Source: Flavobacteriaceae bacterium
GTDB lineage: Bacteria; Bacteroidota; Bacteroidia; Flavobacteriales; Flavobacteriaceae
Length of the DNA: 9,627 nt
Assembly (NCBI GenBank): GCA_016649785.1
Contig: JAENXB010000103.1
Span: 1-9,627 of the forward strand
Direction of reading: 5' to 3'
Part shown: piece after piece, positions 1 to 6,697 of the stretch
Layout: every line of letters starts with the position of its first letter
How positions within the stretch are numbered: the first letter of the stretch is position 1
The notes under the pieces: generated by a model
Told to the model about the DNA's origin: nothing
The model's database searches: none
What the model saw: the letters and a program-made list of their open reading frames with translations, nothing else
Program-made: the position numbers and the translations under genes

Positions 1-18
1 TTACGAATGTATAATATT

Positions 19-26
19 TATATTTG
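19..26 (+). promoter_or_regulatory. Candidate -7 promoter box (TAnnTTTG) for the nif3 operon
   Basis: The octamer TATATTTG matches the Bacteroidota housekeeping -7 consensus TAnnTTTG exactly and lies 17 bases before the nif3 start codon, which would leave a very short leader. The matching -33 TTG/TTTG element would fall at or just before the first base of the window, so it cannot be checked. An 8-base degenerate motif in AT-rich DNA can occur by chance. Confidence 0.4.
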
Positions 27-43
27 AATTAAAATACTAAACT

Positions 44-1138
44 ATGTTAATTGCAGATGTTATAAAACACCTGGAAGATTTTGCCCCGGCCGCAACTGCC
101 GAGGATTTTGACAATGTTGGATTGTTGGTGGGAGATCCCAATACGCCGGTTTCCGGAATTTTAATTACTCTTGATACCCTGGAAGAAGTCGTTGAAGAAG
201 CCATGTCCAAAAATTGCAATCTAATTGTAAGCTTCCACCCCATCATCTTTTCCGGATTAAAAAGGCTGAATGGCAACAATTATGTAGAAAGGACCGTGAT
301 AAAGGCCATTCAAAACAATATTGCCATTTATGCAATTCATACTGCCCTGGATAATCATCACCTGGGAGTAAATAAGATGATATGTGAGAAACTTCACCTT
401 ACAAATCCAAAAATTTTAATTCCGAAAAAAAACAGCATAAAAAAACTCACCACTTATATACCCACTTCCCACGCGGAAATGTTACGGAAAAAGCTCTTTG
501 AAGCCGGAGCGGGTTCTATTGGAAATTATGATGAATGCAGTTTTAACCTGCAAGGCATGGGCAGTTTCAAAGCTAATGCAGAAGCAAATCCCGTGATCGG
601 GAAAATAGGAGAAACTCTTTTTGAAGAAGAAACCCAAATTGGAATTACTTTCCCCAAACATCTTGAAGCTAAAATCTTAGAAGCGCTCTTTAAAAACCAC
701 CCTTATGAAGAGGTGGCCCATGAAATTATAACTTTGGATAATGCCCATCAGCAAATGGGGATGGGAATGATTGGGGATTTGCCTCAGGAAATGGAGGAAA
801 CAGAATTTCTGTCCCAAATTCAAAACACCTTTCATACCAAATGTATCCGGCATTCTCAACTCCTGGGTAAACCGGTAAAAAAGGTTGCTGTACTTGGCGG
901 AAGCGGGAGTTTTGCCATTGAAAATGCCAAAAAAGCCGGGGCCAATTTTTTTATTACCGCCGATTTAAAGTATCACGATTTCTACAAAGCAGAAGGAAAA
1001 CTCGTTTTGGCAGATATTGGCCACTATGAAAGTGAACAATACACAAAAAACCTATTACACGTGTATCTTAGTAAAAAAATCCTTAATTTTGCACTTATTT
1101 TATCGAATACAAAAACCAATCCTATCAAGTATTATTAA
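44..1138 (+). CDS. Nif3-like dinuclear metal centre protein (YqfO/YbgI family)
   Basis: A 364-residue protein of the Nif3/DUF34 family. These are cytosolic toroidal hexamers with a two-metal site; family members have been linked to GTP cyclohydrolase I type 2 activity or metal handling, but the reaction is not firmly settled. The N-terminal metal motifs are visible as HPIIFSG (His65) and HTALD (His99, Asp103), and the C-terminal motif as GHYESE (His327, Glu331). Residues of about 130-230 form the inserted PII-like domain typical of the long YqfO-type members (about 370 residues), absent from the short E. coli YbgI. The first His of the usual His-His pair is Phe64 here. The start at 44 gives the normal N-terminus (MLIADVIKHLEDFAP). 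The gene ends 2 bases before the next start codon, so the two are almost certainly cotranscribed. Family assignment is secure; the biochemical role is not. Confidence 0.93.
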   Translation: MLIADVIKHLEDFAPAATAEDFDNVGLLVGDPNTPVSGILITLDTLEEVVEEAMSKNCNLIVSFHPIIFSGLKRLNGNNYVERTVIKAIQNNIAIYAIHTALDNHHLGVNKMICEKLHLTNPKILIPKKNSIKKLTTYIPTSHAEMLRKKLFEAGAGSIGNYDECSFNLQGMGSFKANAEANPVIGKIGETLFEEETQIGITFPKHLEAKILEALFKNHPYEEVAHEIITLDNAHQQMGMGMIGDLPQEMEETEFLSQIQNTFHTKCIRHSQLLGKPVKKVAVLGGSGSFAIENAKKAGANFFITADLKYHDFYKAEGKLVLADIGHYESEQYTKNLLHVYLSKKILNFALILSNTKTNPIKYY

Positions 1139-1140
1139 CT

Positions 1141-1920
1141 ATGGCAAAAAAAACCGATGTTACTGTAGAAGAAAAGTTAAGAGCGTTGTACGATCTTCAA
1201 CTAGTCGATTCCAGAATAGATGAAATCAGAAATGTACGAGGCGAACTTCCTTTAGAAGTAGAAGACTTAGAAGATGAGGTAGCCGGGTTAAATACGCGTA
1301 TACAAAAATTAGAGGGCGATTTGGATTTTATCGATACCGACATAAAAAACAAGAAAATTCTTATTGAAGATTCTAAGGCAGCGATTAAAAAATACACCGA
1401 ACAACAAAAAAATGTCCGGAACAACCGTGAATTTAACGCATTAAGCAAGGAAATTGAATTTCAGGAACTTGAAATTGAACTTGCCGAAAAGAACATCAAA
1501 GAATACAGAGCCCAAATAGAGCAGAAAAAACAGGTAATTGATCAAACAAAAGAACGTTTGACCGACCGTGAAAAGCACCTTGTACACAAGAAAGGGGAAC
1601 TTGACGCTATTCTTGCTGAAACCAAGAAGGAAGAAGAATTATTGGTAAAGAAATCCAATGAGTTGGAAAACCTAATTGAAAAAAGGTTGATCAGCGCTTA
1701 CAAACGCATTAGAAACAATGTAAAAAATGGATTAGCTATAGTTCCTGTAGAACGAGGAGCTTCCGGAGGATCCTATTTTACTATTCCACCACAGGTTATC
1801 GTTGAAATCTCAGGCAGAAGAAAAATTATTACCGATGAGCACAGCGGTAGAATTTTAGTTGACGAAGAGTTGGCGAAAGAAGAGCTGGAAAAAATGGAAA
1901 AACTCTTTTCTAAAATTTAA
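1141..1920 (+). CDS. C4-type zinc-ribbon family coiled-coil protein lacking the zinc cysteines
   Basis: A 259-residue protein of the bacterial 'zinc ribbon domain' family (zf-RING_7, CdsZ-like), cytosolic, with a role not firmly established in Bacteroidota. Residues 10-185 are highly charged and heptad-like, predicted to be a long antiparallel coiled coil; NVRNNREFNAL (91-101) is a conserved family segment. The C-terminal part keeps the ribbon framework: RGASGGSYFTIPPQ (205-218) and DEHSGRILV (232-240). Compared with the family pattern C-x2-C ... C-x2-C-G-R-I-L, the metal positions are Ser208, Ser211, Asp232 and Ser235, and the whole protein has no cysteine. It therefore probably does not bind zinc through this site. 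It starts 2 bases after nif3, a pairing I recall as common in flavobacteria, and is closed by a strong terminator. Confidence 0.92.
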   Translation: MAKKTDVTVEEKLRALYDLQLVDSRIDEIRNVRGELPLEVEDLEDEVAGLNTRIQKLEGDLDFIDTDIKNKKILIEDSKAAIKKYTEQQKNVRNNREFNALSKEIEFQELEIELAEKNIKEYRAQIEQKKQVIDQTKERLTDREKHLVHKKGELDAILAETKKEEELLVKKSNELENLIEKRLISAYKRIRNNVKNGLAIVPVERGASGGSYFTIPPQVIVEISGRRKIITDEHSGRILVDEELAKEELEKMEKLFSKI

Positions 1921-1939
1921 GAATATATTCTTTTTATTT

Positions 1940-1990
1940 AAGGGATATTCGAAAAGTATAATGAATACTTTCTGAATATCCCTTTTTTGT
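1940..1990 (+). terminator. Strong intrinsic terminator of the nif3 operon
   Basis: A long two-part hairpin: AAGGGATATTC (1940-1950) pairs perfectly with GAATATCCCTT (1974-1984). Inside it, AAAGTAT pairs with ATACTTT around an AATGA loop. The right arm runs into TTTTTT (1983-1988) and more T. It begins 20 bases after the zinc-ribbon family gene stops and separates it from the following lipoprotein gene. Confidence 0.9.
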
Positions 1991-2070
1991 TTTAATTAAG
2001 CATTAACAACTCTTTGGCATAAAAATTCGATAATTACCCTAATTTTATGGCATTACAAAACCCCACAGCT

Positions 2071-2649
2071 ATGAAATTCAAATTGATCTTAACCACAATT
2101 GGTTGCCTTTTTATTCTTGGTTCCTGTAAAAACCAGGACTCCGCCGACCATAATTCAGAAACCGGATCAGCTTTAGAAAAGTCCCGATCAGAAAGCCTAA
2201 CCGAATCCGGAAACAATAAAGATCATTCTAAAACTGGGTCTACATCCAAGACCGATTCCAAAGATTCGGCAGGAACAATTGAAGGCCAATATATAAGAAT
2301 TGGAGAGGAAGCCGATTTTAATTGTGAGTGTTATTGCCTGGATTTAAATTTTACCTCAACTTCTGAATTGTGTCTTTCTCCCGATAATATATATATAAAT
2401 GTGAAATTTGAAAAGGCAAATTCTAATGTGATCAATGTCTTTTTAGTAAATCCTTCCGATATCAATTCTGAAGGAGAGAAAATTCCCTGGGACAAATTTG
2501 ACAGGAATATCCCAATTGCAACTATTACTCCGCAACCTAACGGGGAATTGGATCTTGATTGGTTAGGATTTTCCATCAATGGCGACTTAGCCATGGACTA
2601 TGCTATTTTCGGGAAGAAAACCCTTGAAGGAAAATTTAAAAAGAAATAA
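2071..2649 (+). CDS. Lipoprotein of unknown function with a C-x-C-x-C motif
   Basis: I do not recognise this family. From the ATG at 2071 the protein is 192 residues and opens with a clean lipoprotein signal: MKFK, a hydrophobic stretch, then the lipobox LGSC with Cys19 as lipidation site. An in-frame ATG at 2047 would add eight residues (MALQNPTA) before the signal, so 2071 is preferred. Residues 20-72 are a low-complexity, Ser/Lys/Asp/Glu-rich linker. The folded part, about 73-192, contains NCECYCLD (Cys85, Cys87, Cys89) and a fourth Cys101, then alternating hydrophobic residues suggesting beta strands, and ends KFKKK. The protein should be exported and anchored to a membrane; the cysteines could form disulfides or hold metal, which the sequence does not decide. 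It follows a terminator, so it needs its own promoter; I see no convincing one. Confidence 0.8.
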   Translation: MKFKLILTTIGCLFILGSCKNQDSADHNSETGSALEKSRSESLTESGNNKDHSKTGSTSKTDSKDSAGTIEGQYIRIGEEADFNCECYCLDLNFTSTSELCLSPDNIYINVKFEKANSNVINVFLVNPSDINSEGEKIPWDKFDRNIPIATITPQPNGELDLDWLGFSINGDLAMDYAIFGKKTLEGKFKKK

Positions 2650-2656
2650 CTCAAAG

Positions 2657-2691
2657 TTAGAAATTAGAGGTTAGAGGTTAGAGGTTAGAGA
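2657..2691 (+). repeat. Five tandem heptamers, TTAGAGG type
   Basis: Between the lipoprotein gene and msrA lie five adjacent 7-base units: TTAGAAA, three perfect TTAGAGG copies (2664-2684) and TTAGAGA. No reading frame uses them. Short tandem heptamers of this kind are prone to copy-number change by replication slippage; no role is apparent. Confidence 0.85.
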
Positions 2692-2700
2692 AAATATTTA

Positions 2701-2720
2701 TCTGCGGGGATCTGCGGGAA
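2701..2720 (+). repeat. Two tandem decamers, TCTGCGGGRA
   Basis: TCTGCGGGGA and TCTGCGGGAA stand head to tail, differing at one base, 9 bases after the heptamer repeat. They are GC-rich against an AT-rich surrounding and non-coding. I associate 'ATCTGCGGGAA' strings with dispersed intergenic repeats of flavobacteria, but that is memory, not a search. Confidence 0.7.
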
Positions 2721-2789
2721 AAATAAAAGTCTTTGCCGGATTTAATGTTTAATAAGGTCGTTTGCATTGGCCTATAAAATTTTATTAAG

Positions 2790-3446
2790 ATGAAAATGAT
2801 CTTGTTAACTTTATCATTATTTGTATTTTCCTGCGGCAACAGCAGCACGCAGAATCCAACAAAGGAAGAAACTACCAACGCCAAACCGGTAGAAGTTCCG
2901 GTCCAGGACAATAAGGCCCGGGCCTATTTCGCCAGCGGTTGTTTTTGGTGCGTGGAGGCAATTTACGAAAGTGTTGAGGGAGTTGATGAAGTGATTTCCG
3001 GGTATTCCGGCGGTCATACCAAAAACCCGACTTATGAAGCCAGCAATACAGGAAAAACAGGTCATGCCGAAACTGTTGAAGTTATTTATGACCCAAAAAA
3101 AGTTGATTTTGCCACTTTGTTGCGGGTATATTTTGGATCACAAAACCCTACCCAGGTTAATGGCCAGGGGCCGGATATTGGATCTCAATACCGTTCCATA
3201 ATATTCTATCAGAATCAGGAACAAAAAAAGATTATCGAAGACATTAAAGCGGAAGTCGCCAAAAATTACGATAAACCTATTGCTGCTGAAGTAGTGCCTT
3301 TTCAAAAATTTTGGAGAGCCGAGGATTATCATCAAAATTATGAAAAACTTAATCCGGACAACCCTTACATTCAGAATGTTTCAATTCTAAGATTAGAAAA
3401 GTTTAAAAAGAAATTTCCGGAATTGCTCAAAAAAAATTCCAAATAA
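2790..3446 (+). CDS. msrA: Peptide-methionine (S)-S-oxide reductase MsrA, lipoprotein form
   Basis: A 218-residue MsrA, which reduces methionine-S-sulfoxide in oxidised proteins. The N-terminus is a lipoprotein signal (hydrophobic residues 3-13, then FSC with Cys15), followed by a linker to about residue 43, so the enzyme should sit in the periplasm or on the outer membrane rather than in the cytosol. The catalytic domain starts with the signature GCFWC (50-54; Cys51 is the nucleophile), then GYSGG, GKTGHAE, GSQYRS and EDYHQNY, all family hallmarks. The only other cysteine is Cys54; there is no C-terminal resolving cysteine, so Cys51-Cys54 is the likely disulfide. No msrB is fused or adjacent. 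The start at 2790 is set by the signal peptide. The gene has its own terminator and appears monocistronic. Confidence 0.96.
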   Translation: MKMILLTLSLFVFSCGNSSTQNPTKEETTNAKPVEVPVQDNKARAYFASGCFWCVEAIYESVEGVDEVISGYSGGHTKNPTYEASNTGKTGHAETVEVIYDPKKVDFATLLRVYFGSQNPTQVNGQGPDIGSQYRSIIFYQNQEQKKIIEDIKAEVAKNYDKPIAAEVVPFQKFWRAEDYHQNYEKLNPDNPYIQNVSILRLEKFKKKFPELLKKNSK

Positions 3447-3468
3447 AAGTCAACTGAACTATTAAGTT

Positions 3469-3502
3469 ACAAATGAAGCCTTTTCCCGGCTTCATTTGTT
3501 TT
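3469..3502 (+). terminator. Intrinsic terminator of msrA
   Basis: ACAAATGAAGCC (3469-3480) pairs perfectly over 12 bases with GGCTTCATTTGT (3488-3499) around a 7-base loop, TTTTCCC, followed by a run of T (3499-3502). It begins 22 bases after msrA stops. The T tract is short and the stem is flanked by A on the left, so it is best read as a plus-strand terminator. Confidence 0.85.
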
Positions 3503-3577
3503 AGGAGAAATCTTTCAGCTTTCCTAAAAAAATAATTAAGTATTTTTACACTCTAATAAATTTCGGTCCTATACTTT

Positions 3578-5068
3578 ATGCACATTACCACAGAAAACAT
3601 TCTCCTAATTGGTTCCCTTCTTTTACTTATAAGTATTCTGGCTGGAAAAACCTCCTACAAATTTGGAGTTCCTACTTTAATTTTATTCTTGTTGGTAGGT
3701 ATTTTGGCAGGGTCGGAAGGCATTGGGGAAATTCATTTTAACGACCCTCAAATCGCTCAATTTATTGGTATAGTTTCCCTTAATTTTATCCTTTTTTCAG
3801 GTGGACTGGATACCAGCTGGAAATCTATTAAACCTGTTGTTTGGCATGGTGTTTCGCTATCTACATTGGGTGTTTTGTTAACAGCCTTATCTGTTGGGGT
3901 GTTTGTGTGGTTTATTACAGATTTCACTATTTATGAAGGCCTATTGCTTGGCGCTATTGTTTCTTCAACAGATGCAGCGGCGGTTTTCTCTATTCTCAGG
4001 TCAAAAAATATCGCATTAAAAACCAACCTTCGGCCAACATTGGAATTGGAAAGCGGAAGTAATGATCCGATGGCTTATTTTCTAACGATTGCCTTTTTAG
4101 GTCTGGTGGTCAATCAGGATAAAAGCATTTATAGCATTATCCCCCTGTTTCTTCAACAAATATTAATTGGGGCTGCACTTGGTTTTCTCTTCGGGAAATT
4201 GAGCAAAAAGCTCATAAACCGCATCAAACTGGATTTTGAAGGTCTTTATCCGGTTTTGGTCATAGCACTGATGTTTATAACATTCTCCGCCACCAACTTC
4301 CTTGGCGGTAATGGATTTTTAGCGGTTTACTTAAGTGCCGTTTATTTGGGAAATCACGACATTATTCATAAACGAACCATTATGAAAATGTTTGACGGGC
4401 TGGCCTGGCTTATGCAAATAGTTCTCTTCTTAACCCTGGGATTACTTGTGTATCCTAGTCATGTGCTTCCGGTAGTAGGAATTGGAATATTTGTTTCGGT
4501 TTTCCTTATCCTAATAGCTCGGCCGATAAGCGTATTTATAAGTTTGATGTTTTTCAAAATGAAAATGCGCCGCAGATTTTACATATCCTGGGTAGGATTG
4601 CGGGGAGCCGTGCCTATTGTATTTGCCACATATCCCCTATTGGCCGGTATTGAAAAAGCGGATATGATATTTAATATTGTGTTTTTTGTTTCCTTAAGTT
4701 CGGTGTTGGTTCAGGGCACAAGCCTTTCTTTAATTGCAAAATGGTTGCATGTGGCACTTCCCGAAAAAGCAAAACCAAAATCCCCGGTGGATACATTTTT
4801 AAACGATGGTGCCAAATCTTTTATCCGGGAAATTGTAATTACGGAAAATAACCATTCTGTTGGCAAAGCAATTGTAGATTTGAAATTCCCGCGGAAAGCA
4901 ATTATTGCAATGATCTCAAGAAATGACAAATTTATAACTCCAAACGGGGCAACAGAGATTGAGCCAAATGACATGTTAATTATACTGACAGAAGATCAGG
5001 ATACCCTGAAAGAAGTTTATAAATGTTTAAACCTGAATATGCAAGAGGAAGAAGATGAATTAATTTAA
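3578..5068 (+). CDS. CPA1-family K+(Na+)/H+ antiporter with RCK_C domain (NhaP2/CvrA-like)
   Basis: A 496-residue inner-membrane cation/proton antiporter. About a dozen hydrophobic segments fill residues 5-390. Transport-core motifs are visible: SSTDAAAVFSIL (129-140), ESGSNDP (158-164, with the Asn162-Asp163 pair expected of electroneutral CPA1 exchangers) and WVGLRGAVPI (338-347). A cytosolic TrkA-C/RCK_C domain covers about residues 415-485 and is expected to sense a ligand. The layout matches potassium/proton antiporters of the NhaP2/CvrA group, but the chain is shorter than E. coli CvrA (about 578 residues) and seems to lack its extra C-terminal domain. Ion choice (K+ or Na+) cannot be read from sequence. 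It lies after the msrA terminator, so it should have its own promoter; the 75-base gap shows no good match. Its stop lies 4 bases from the convergent kmo stop. Confidence 0.93.
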   Translation: MHITTENILLIGSLLLLISILAGKTSYKFGVPTLILFLLVGILAGSEGIGEIHFNDPQIAQFIGIVSLNFILFSGGLDTSWKSIKPVVWHGVSLSTLGVLLTALSVGVFVWFITDFTIYEGLLLGAIVSSTDAAAVFSILRSKNIALKTNLRPTLELESGSNDPMAYFLTIAFLGLVVNQDKSIYSIIPLFLQQILIGAALGFLFGKLSKKLINRIKLDFEGLYPVLVIALMFITFSATNFLGGNGFLAVYLSAVYLGNHDIIHKRTIMKMFDGLAWLMQIVLFLTLGLLVYPSHVLPVVGIGIFVSVFLILIARPISVFISLMFFKMKMRRRFYISWVGLRGAVPIVFATYPLLAGIEKADMIFNIVFFVSLSSVLVQGTSLSLIAKWLHVALPEKAKPKSPVDTFLNDGAKSFIREIVITENNHSVGKAIVDLKFPRKAIIAMISRNDKFITPNGATEIEPNDMLIILTEDQDTLKEVYKCLNLNMQEEEDELI

Positions 5069-5072
5069 ATCC

Positions 5073-6431
5073 CTATTTGTTATTGTCCAAAAGCTTAAGG
5101 ATATACATTTCCACCTCTTTGCTGTCCCATTTATTCTCAATATCCCTTAGTTCCATTACTTTATCCATTACGGCCCGTTGCTCATCTCCAATGCTAAGCG
5201 CCTCAGCATAAGGTTTATTTGAAAAAGTCACCCTGGAATACAAGGGTACCCATTTATCAGGATATTTTTCAGCAAAATGCCTTTCGATCTTTTTTCTCAA
5301 TAAAAATCCGGGATCAGCTGTTTTACTGCTCATTTCGATAAAATTGCGGTAACTCAGTTCAGAAATGGCATCTGCATTGGGTTTCCGGCTGTTTTCATAT
5401 TCCCGGAAGATCTTTTCCCAATCGTCCCCATATTGCAGCAGCAAATCATCCAAAACAGAAATATCTTCAAAGCCGGCGTTCATTCCTTGTCCATAGAATG
5501 GCACGATCGCATGAGCAGAATCGCCAACTAAGGCCACTTTATCCCCGTAGGTCCAGGGAAAGCATTTCATGGTAACCATCGCACTTGTGGGATTTTTAAA
5601 AAAGTCGCGGGTCAAATTTGAAATATCGTCTTTTATATCGGGGAAATAAGTGGCAAAAAACCCTTCGGCCTGTGCTTCGGTTTTAATATTTTCAAAAGAA
5701 ACATCTCCTTCAAAAGGCATAAATAAAGTACAGGTAAAACTTCCGTTTAGATTTGGCATCGCGATAAGCATAAATTCACCTCGGGGCCAGATATGAAAAG
5801 ATGTATTATCCAGCTTGTGTGTCCCATCAGCATTGGCAGGAATTGTGAGTTCCTTATACCCAACATCTATGAATTCCTGCGAATAATTGAAGCGGCTTTG
5901 TCGCTGCATTTTATGGCGAACCCGGGAAAAAGCACCATCGGCACCAAATACTAGGTCAAACTGATATTCCTGCCACGCTCCTTTTTCACTTTCTCCGGTA
6001 TAGATCTTAGCTTCCGACAATTCAATATCCCAAACTTTTTCTTCAAATTTGAAAATAGCGCCGGCAGCTTCAGCCAAATCGATCATTTTCCGATTTAATA
6101 TTCCACGGGAAATAGAATAAATTGCTTCGCCTTCCTTTCCATATTTCTGAAAGTAAAGCGGCTTATCGTTTAAGTGTAGGGCACGTTTGTCTAAAGGCAA
6201 AGCCAATTTTCTTATTTCGGCTTCAATTCCAACTTTTTTTAACGCATTCCAGCCACGGTTAGACATAGCCAAATTTATAGATCGCCCGGAAAATTGAATG
6301 TGACGTACATCCGGCCTTCTGTCAAAAACCGTTACCTCATGACCTCGTTTTCTTAAAAAAAGTGCCAGAAGAGATCCCACTAAACCGGAGCCTATTACGG
6401 CAATATTTTTTGATTTTTGCATCAGGTTCAT
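5073..6431 (-). CDS. kmo: Kynurenine 3-monooxygenase
   Basis: A 452-residue FAD-dependent aromatic hydroxylase that converts L-kynurenine to 3-hydroxykynurenine with NADPH and oxygen, in tryptophan breakdown and de novo NAD synthesis from tryptophan. Motifs: FAD dinucleotide fold GSGLVG (14-19) with a basic/acidic end FDRRPD; GADGAFSRVR (163-172); and the second FAD motif GDSAHAIVPFYGQGMNAG (303-320). Arg83, Tyr97, Asn363 and Tyr398 fall where the kynurenine-binding residues of characterised KMOs lie. The C-terminal helical region (about 380-452) resembles the part that in eukaryotes anchors the enzyme to mitochondria; here it ends without an obvious membrane helix. A second in-frame ATG (codon 4, starting at 6422) is an equally possible start. 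No kynureninase, tryptophan dioxygenase or 3-hydroxyanthranilate dioxygenase gene is in the window. It is divergent from the alkene reductase gene. Confidence 0.95.
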   Translation of the reverse strand: MNLMQKSKNIAVIGSGLVGSLLALFLRKRGHEVTVFDRRPDVRHIQFSGRSINLAMSNRGWNALKKVGIEAEIRKLALPLDKRALHLNDKPLYFQKYGKEGEAIYSISRGILNRKMIDLAEAAGAIFKFEEKVWDIELSEAKIYTGESEKGAWQEYQFDLVFGADGAFSRVRHKMQRQSRFNYSQEFIDVGYKELTIPANADGTHKLDNTSFHIWPRGEFMLIAMPNLNGSFTCTLFMPFEGDVSFENIKTEAQAEGFFATYFPDIKDDISNLTRDFFKNPTSAMVTMKCFPWTYGDKVALVGDSAHAIVPFYGQGMNAGFEDISVLDDLLLQYGDDWEKIFREYENSRKPNADAISELSYRNFIEMSSKTADPGFLLRKKIERHFAEKYPDKWVPLYSRVTFSNKPYAEALSIGDEQRAVMDKVMELRDIENKWDSKEVEMYILKLLDNNK

Positions 6432-6697
6432 TAAACTAAAAAATTTTGTTGGCCGGCAATAAAACTAATTTTTACAAGGTAACAAAACCTTATTTTGAAT
6501 TAGATCAATTTTATTTCTCGTAAAAATACTGAAAAATTATCATTTCAGGTTTGGACCGCCTTTGGGTCAAAAAAGTTACTGATTTACATAATTTTTCTGC
6601 TTTCTGAATTAAAATAACGTTAAAAAACAGGTAATTACAATTTGTTTAACAAGAGTTACCATCTGCAACAAGTAGTTTCGCAGGATAGCTCAGAATT
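6432..6697. promoter_or_regulatory. Divergent intergenic region between kmo and the alkene reductase gene
   Basis: A 266-base, AT-rich non-coding region that must hold start sites in both directions. For kmo, the minus strand has TACCTTG (6481 down to 6475), one base short of TAnnTTTG, with a TTG 24 bases further upstream, longer than the usual spacing. On the plus strand, TTTTG (6444-6448), 17 bases, then TAATTTTT (6466-6473) is a near-match, as is TAGTTTCG just before the reductase gene. None is convincing alone. An imperfect inverted repeat (6550-6571) sits near the middle. No small ORF or RNA gene is evident. Confidence 0.4.
6550..6571. promoter_or_regulatory. Imperfect inverted repeat, possible operator
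   Basis: TTTGGACC (6550-6557) and GGGTCAAA (6564-6571) are inverted copies with two mismatches around a 6-base spacer, giving a 22-base dyad in the divergent region, about 120 bases from each start codon. The size and position would suit a dimeric regulator. No regulator gene is next to it, and the imperfect match keeps confidence low. Confidence 0.25.

Noticed and set aside
425..445. Two A runs (8 and 7) in nif3 as programmed frameshift sites
   Set aside because: The protein is full length and family-like on both sides in one frame, so there is no need for a shift; A runs encoding Lys are common in AT-rich genomes.
2047..2070. Upstream ATG extending the unknown lipoprotein by eight residues
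   Set aside because: The extension puts a non-basic, non-hydrophobic peptide before a complete lipoprotein signal that starts naturally with MKFK at 2071.
2725..2789. A -33/-7 promoter for msrA
   Set aside because: TTTG strings occur, but no TAnnTTTG box lies at a suitable distance; the spacing does not fit.
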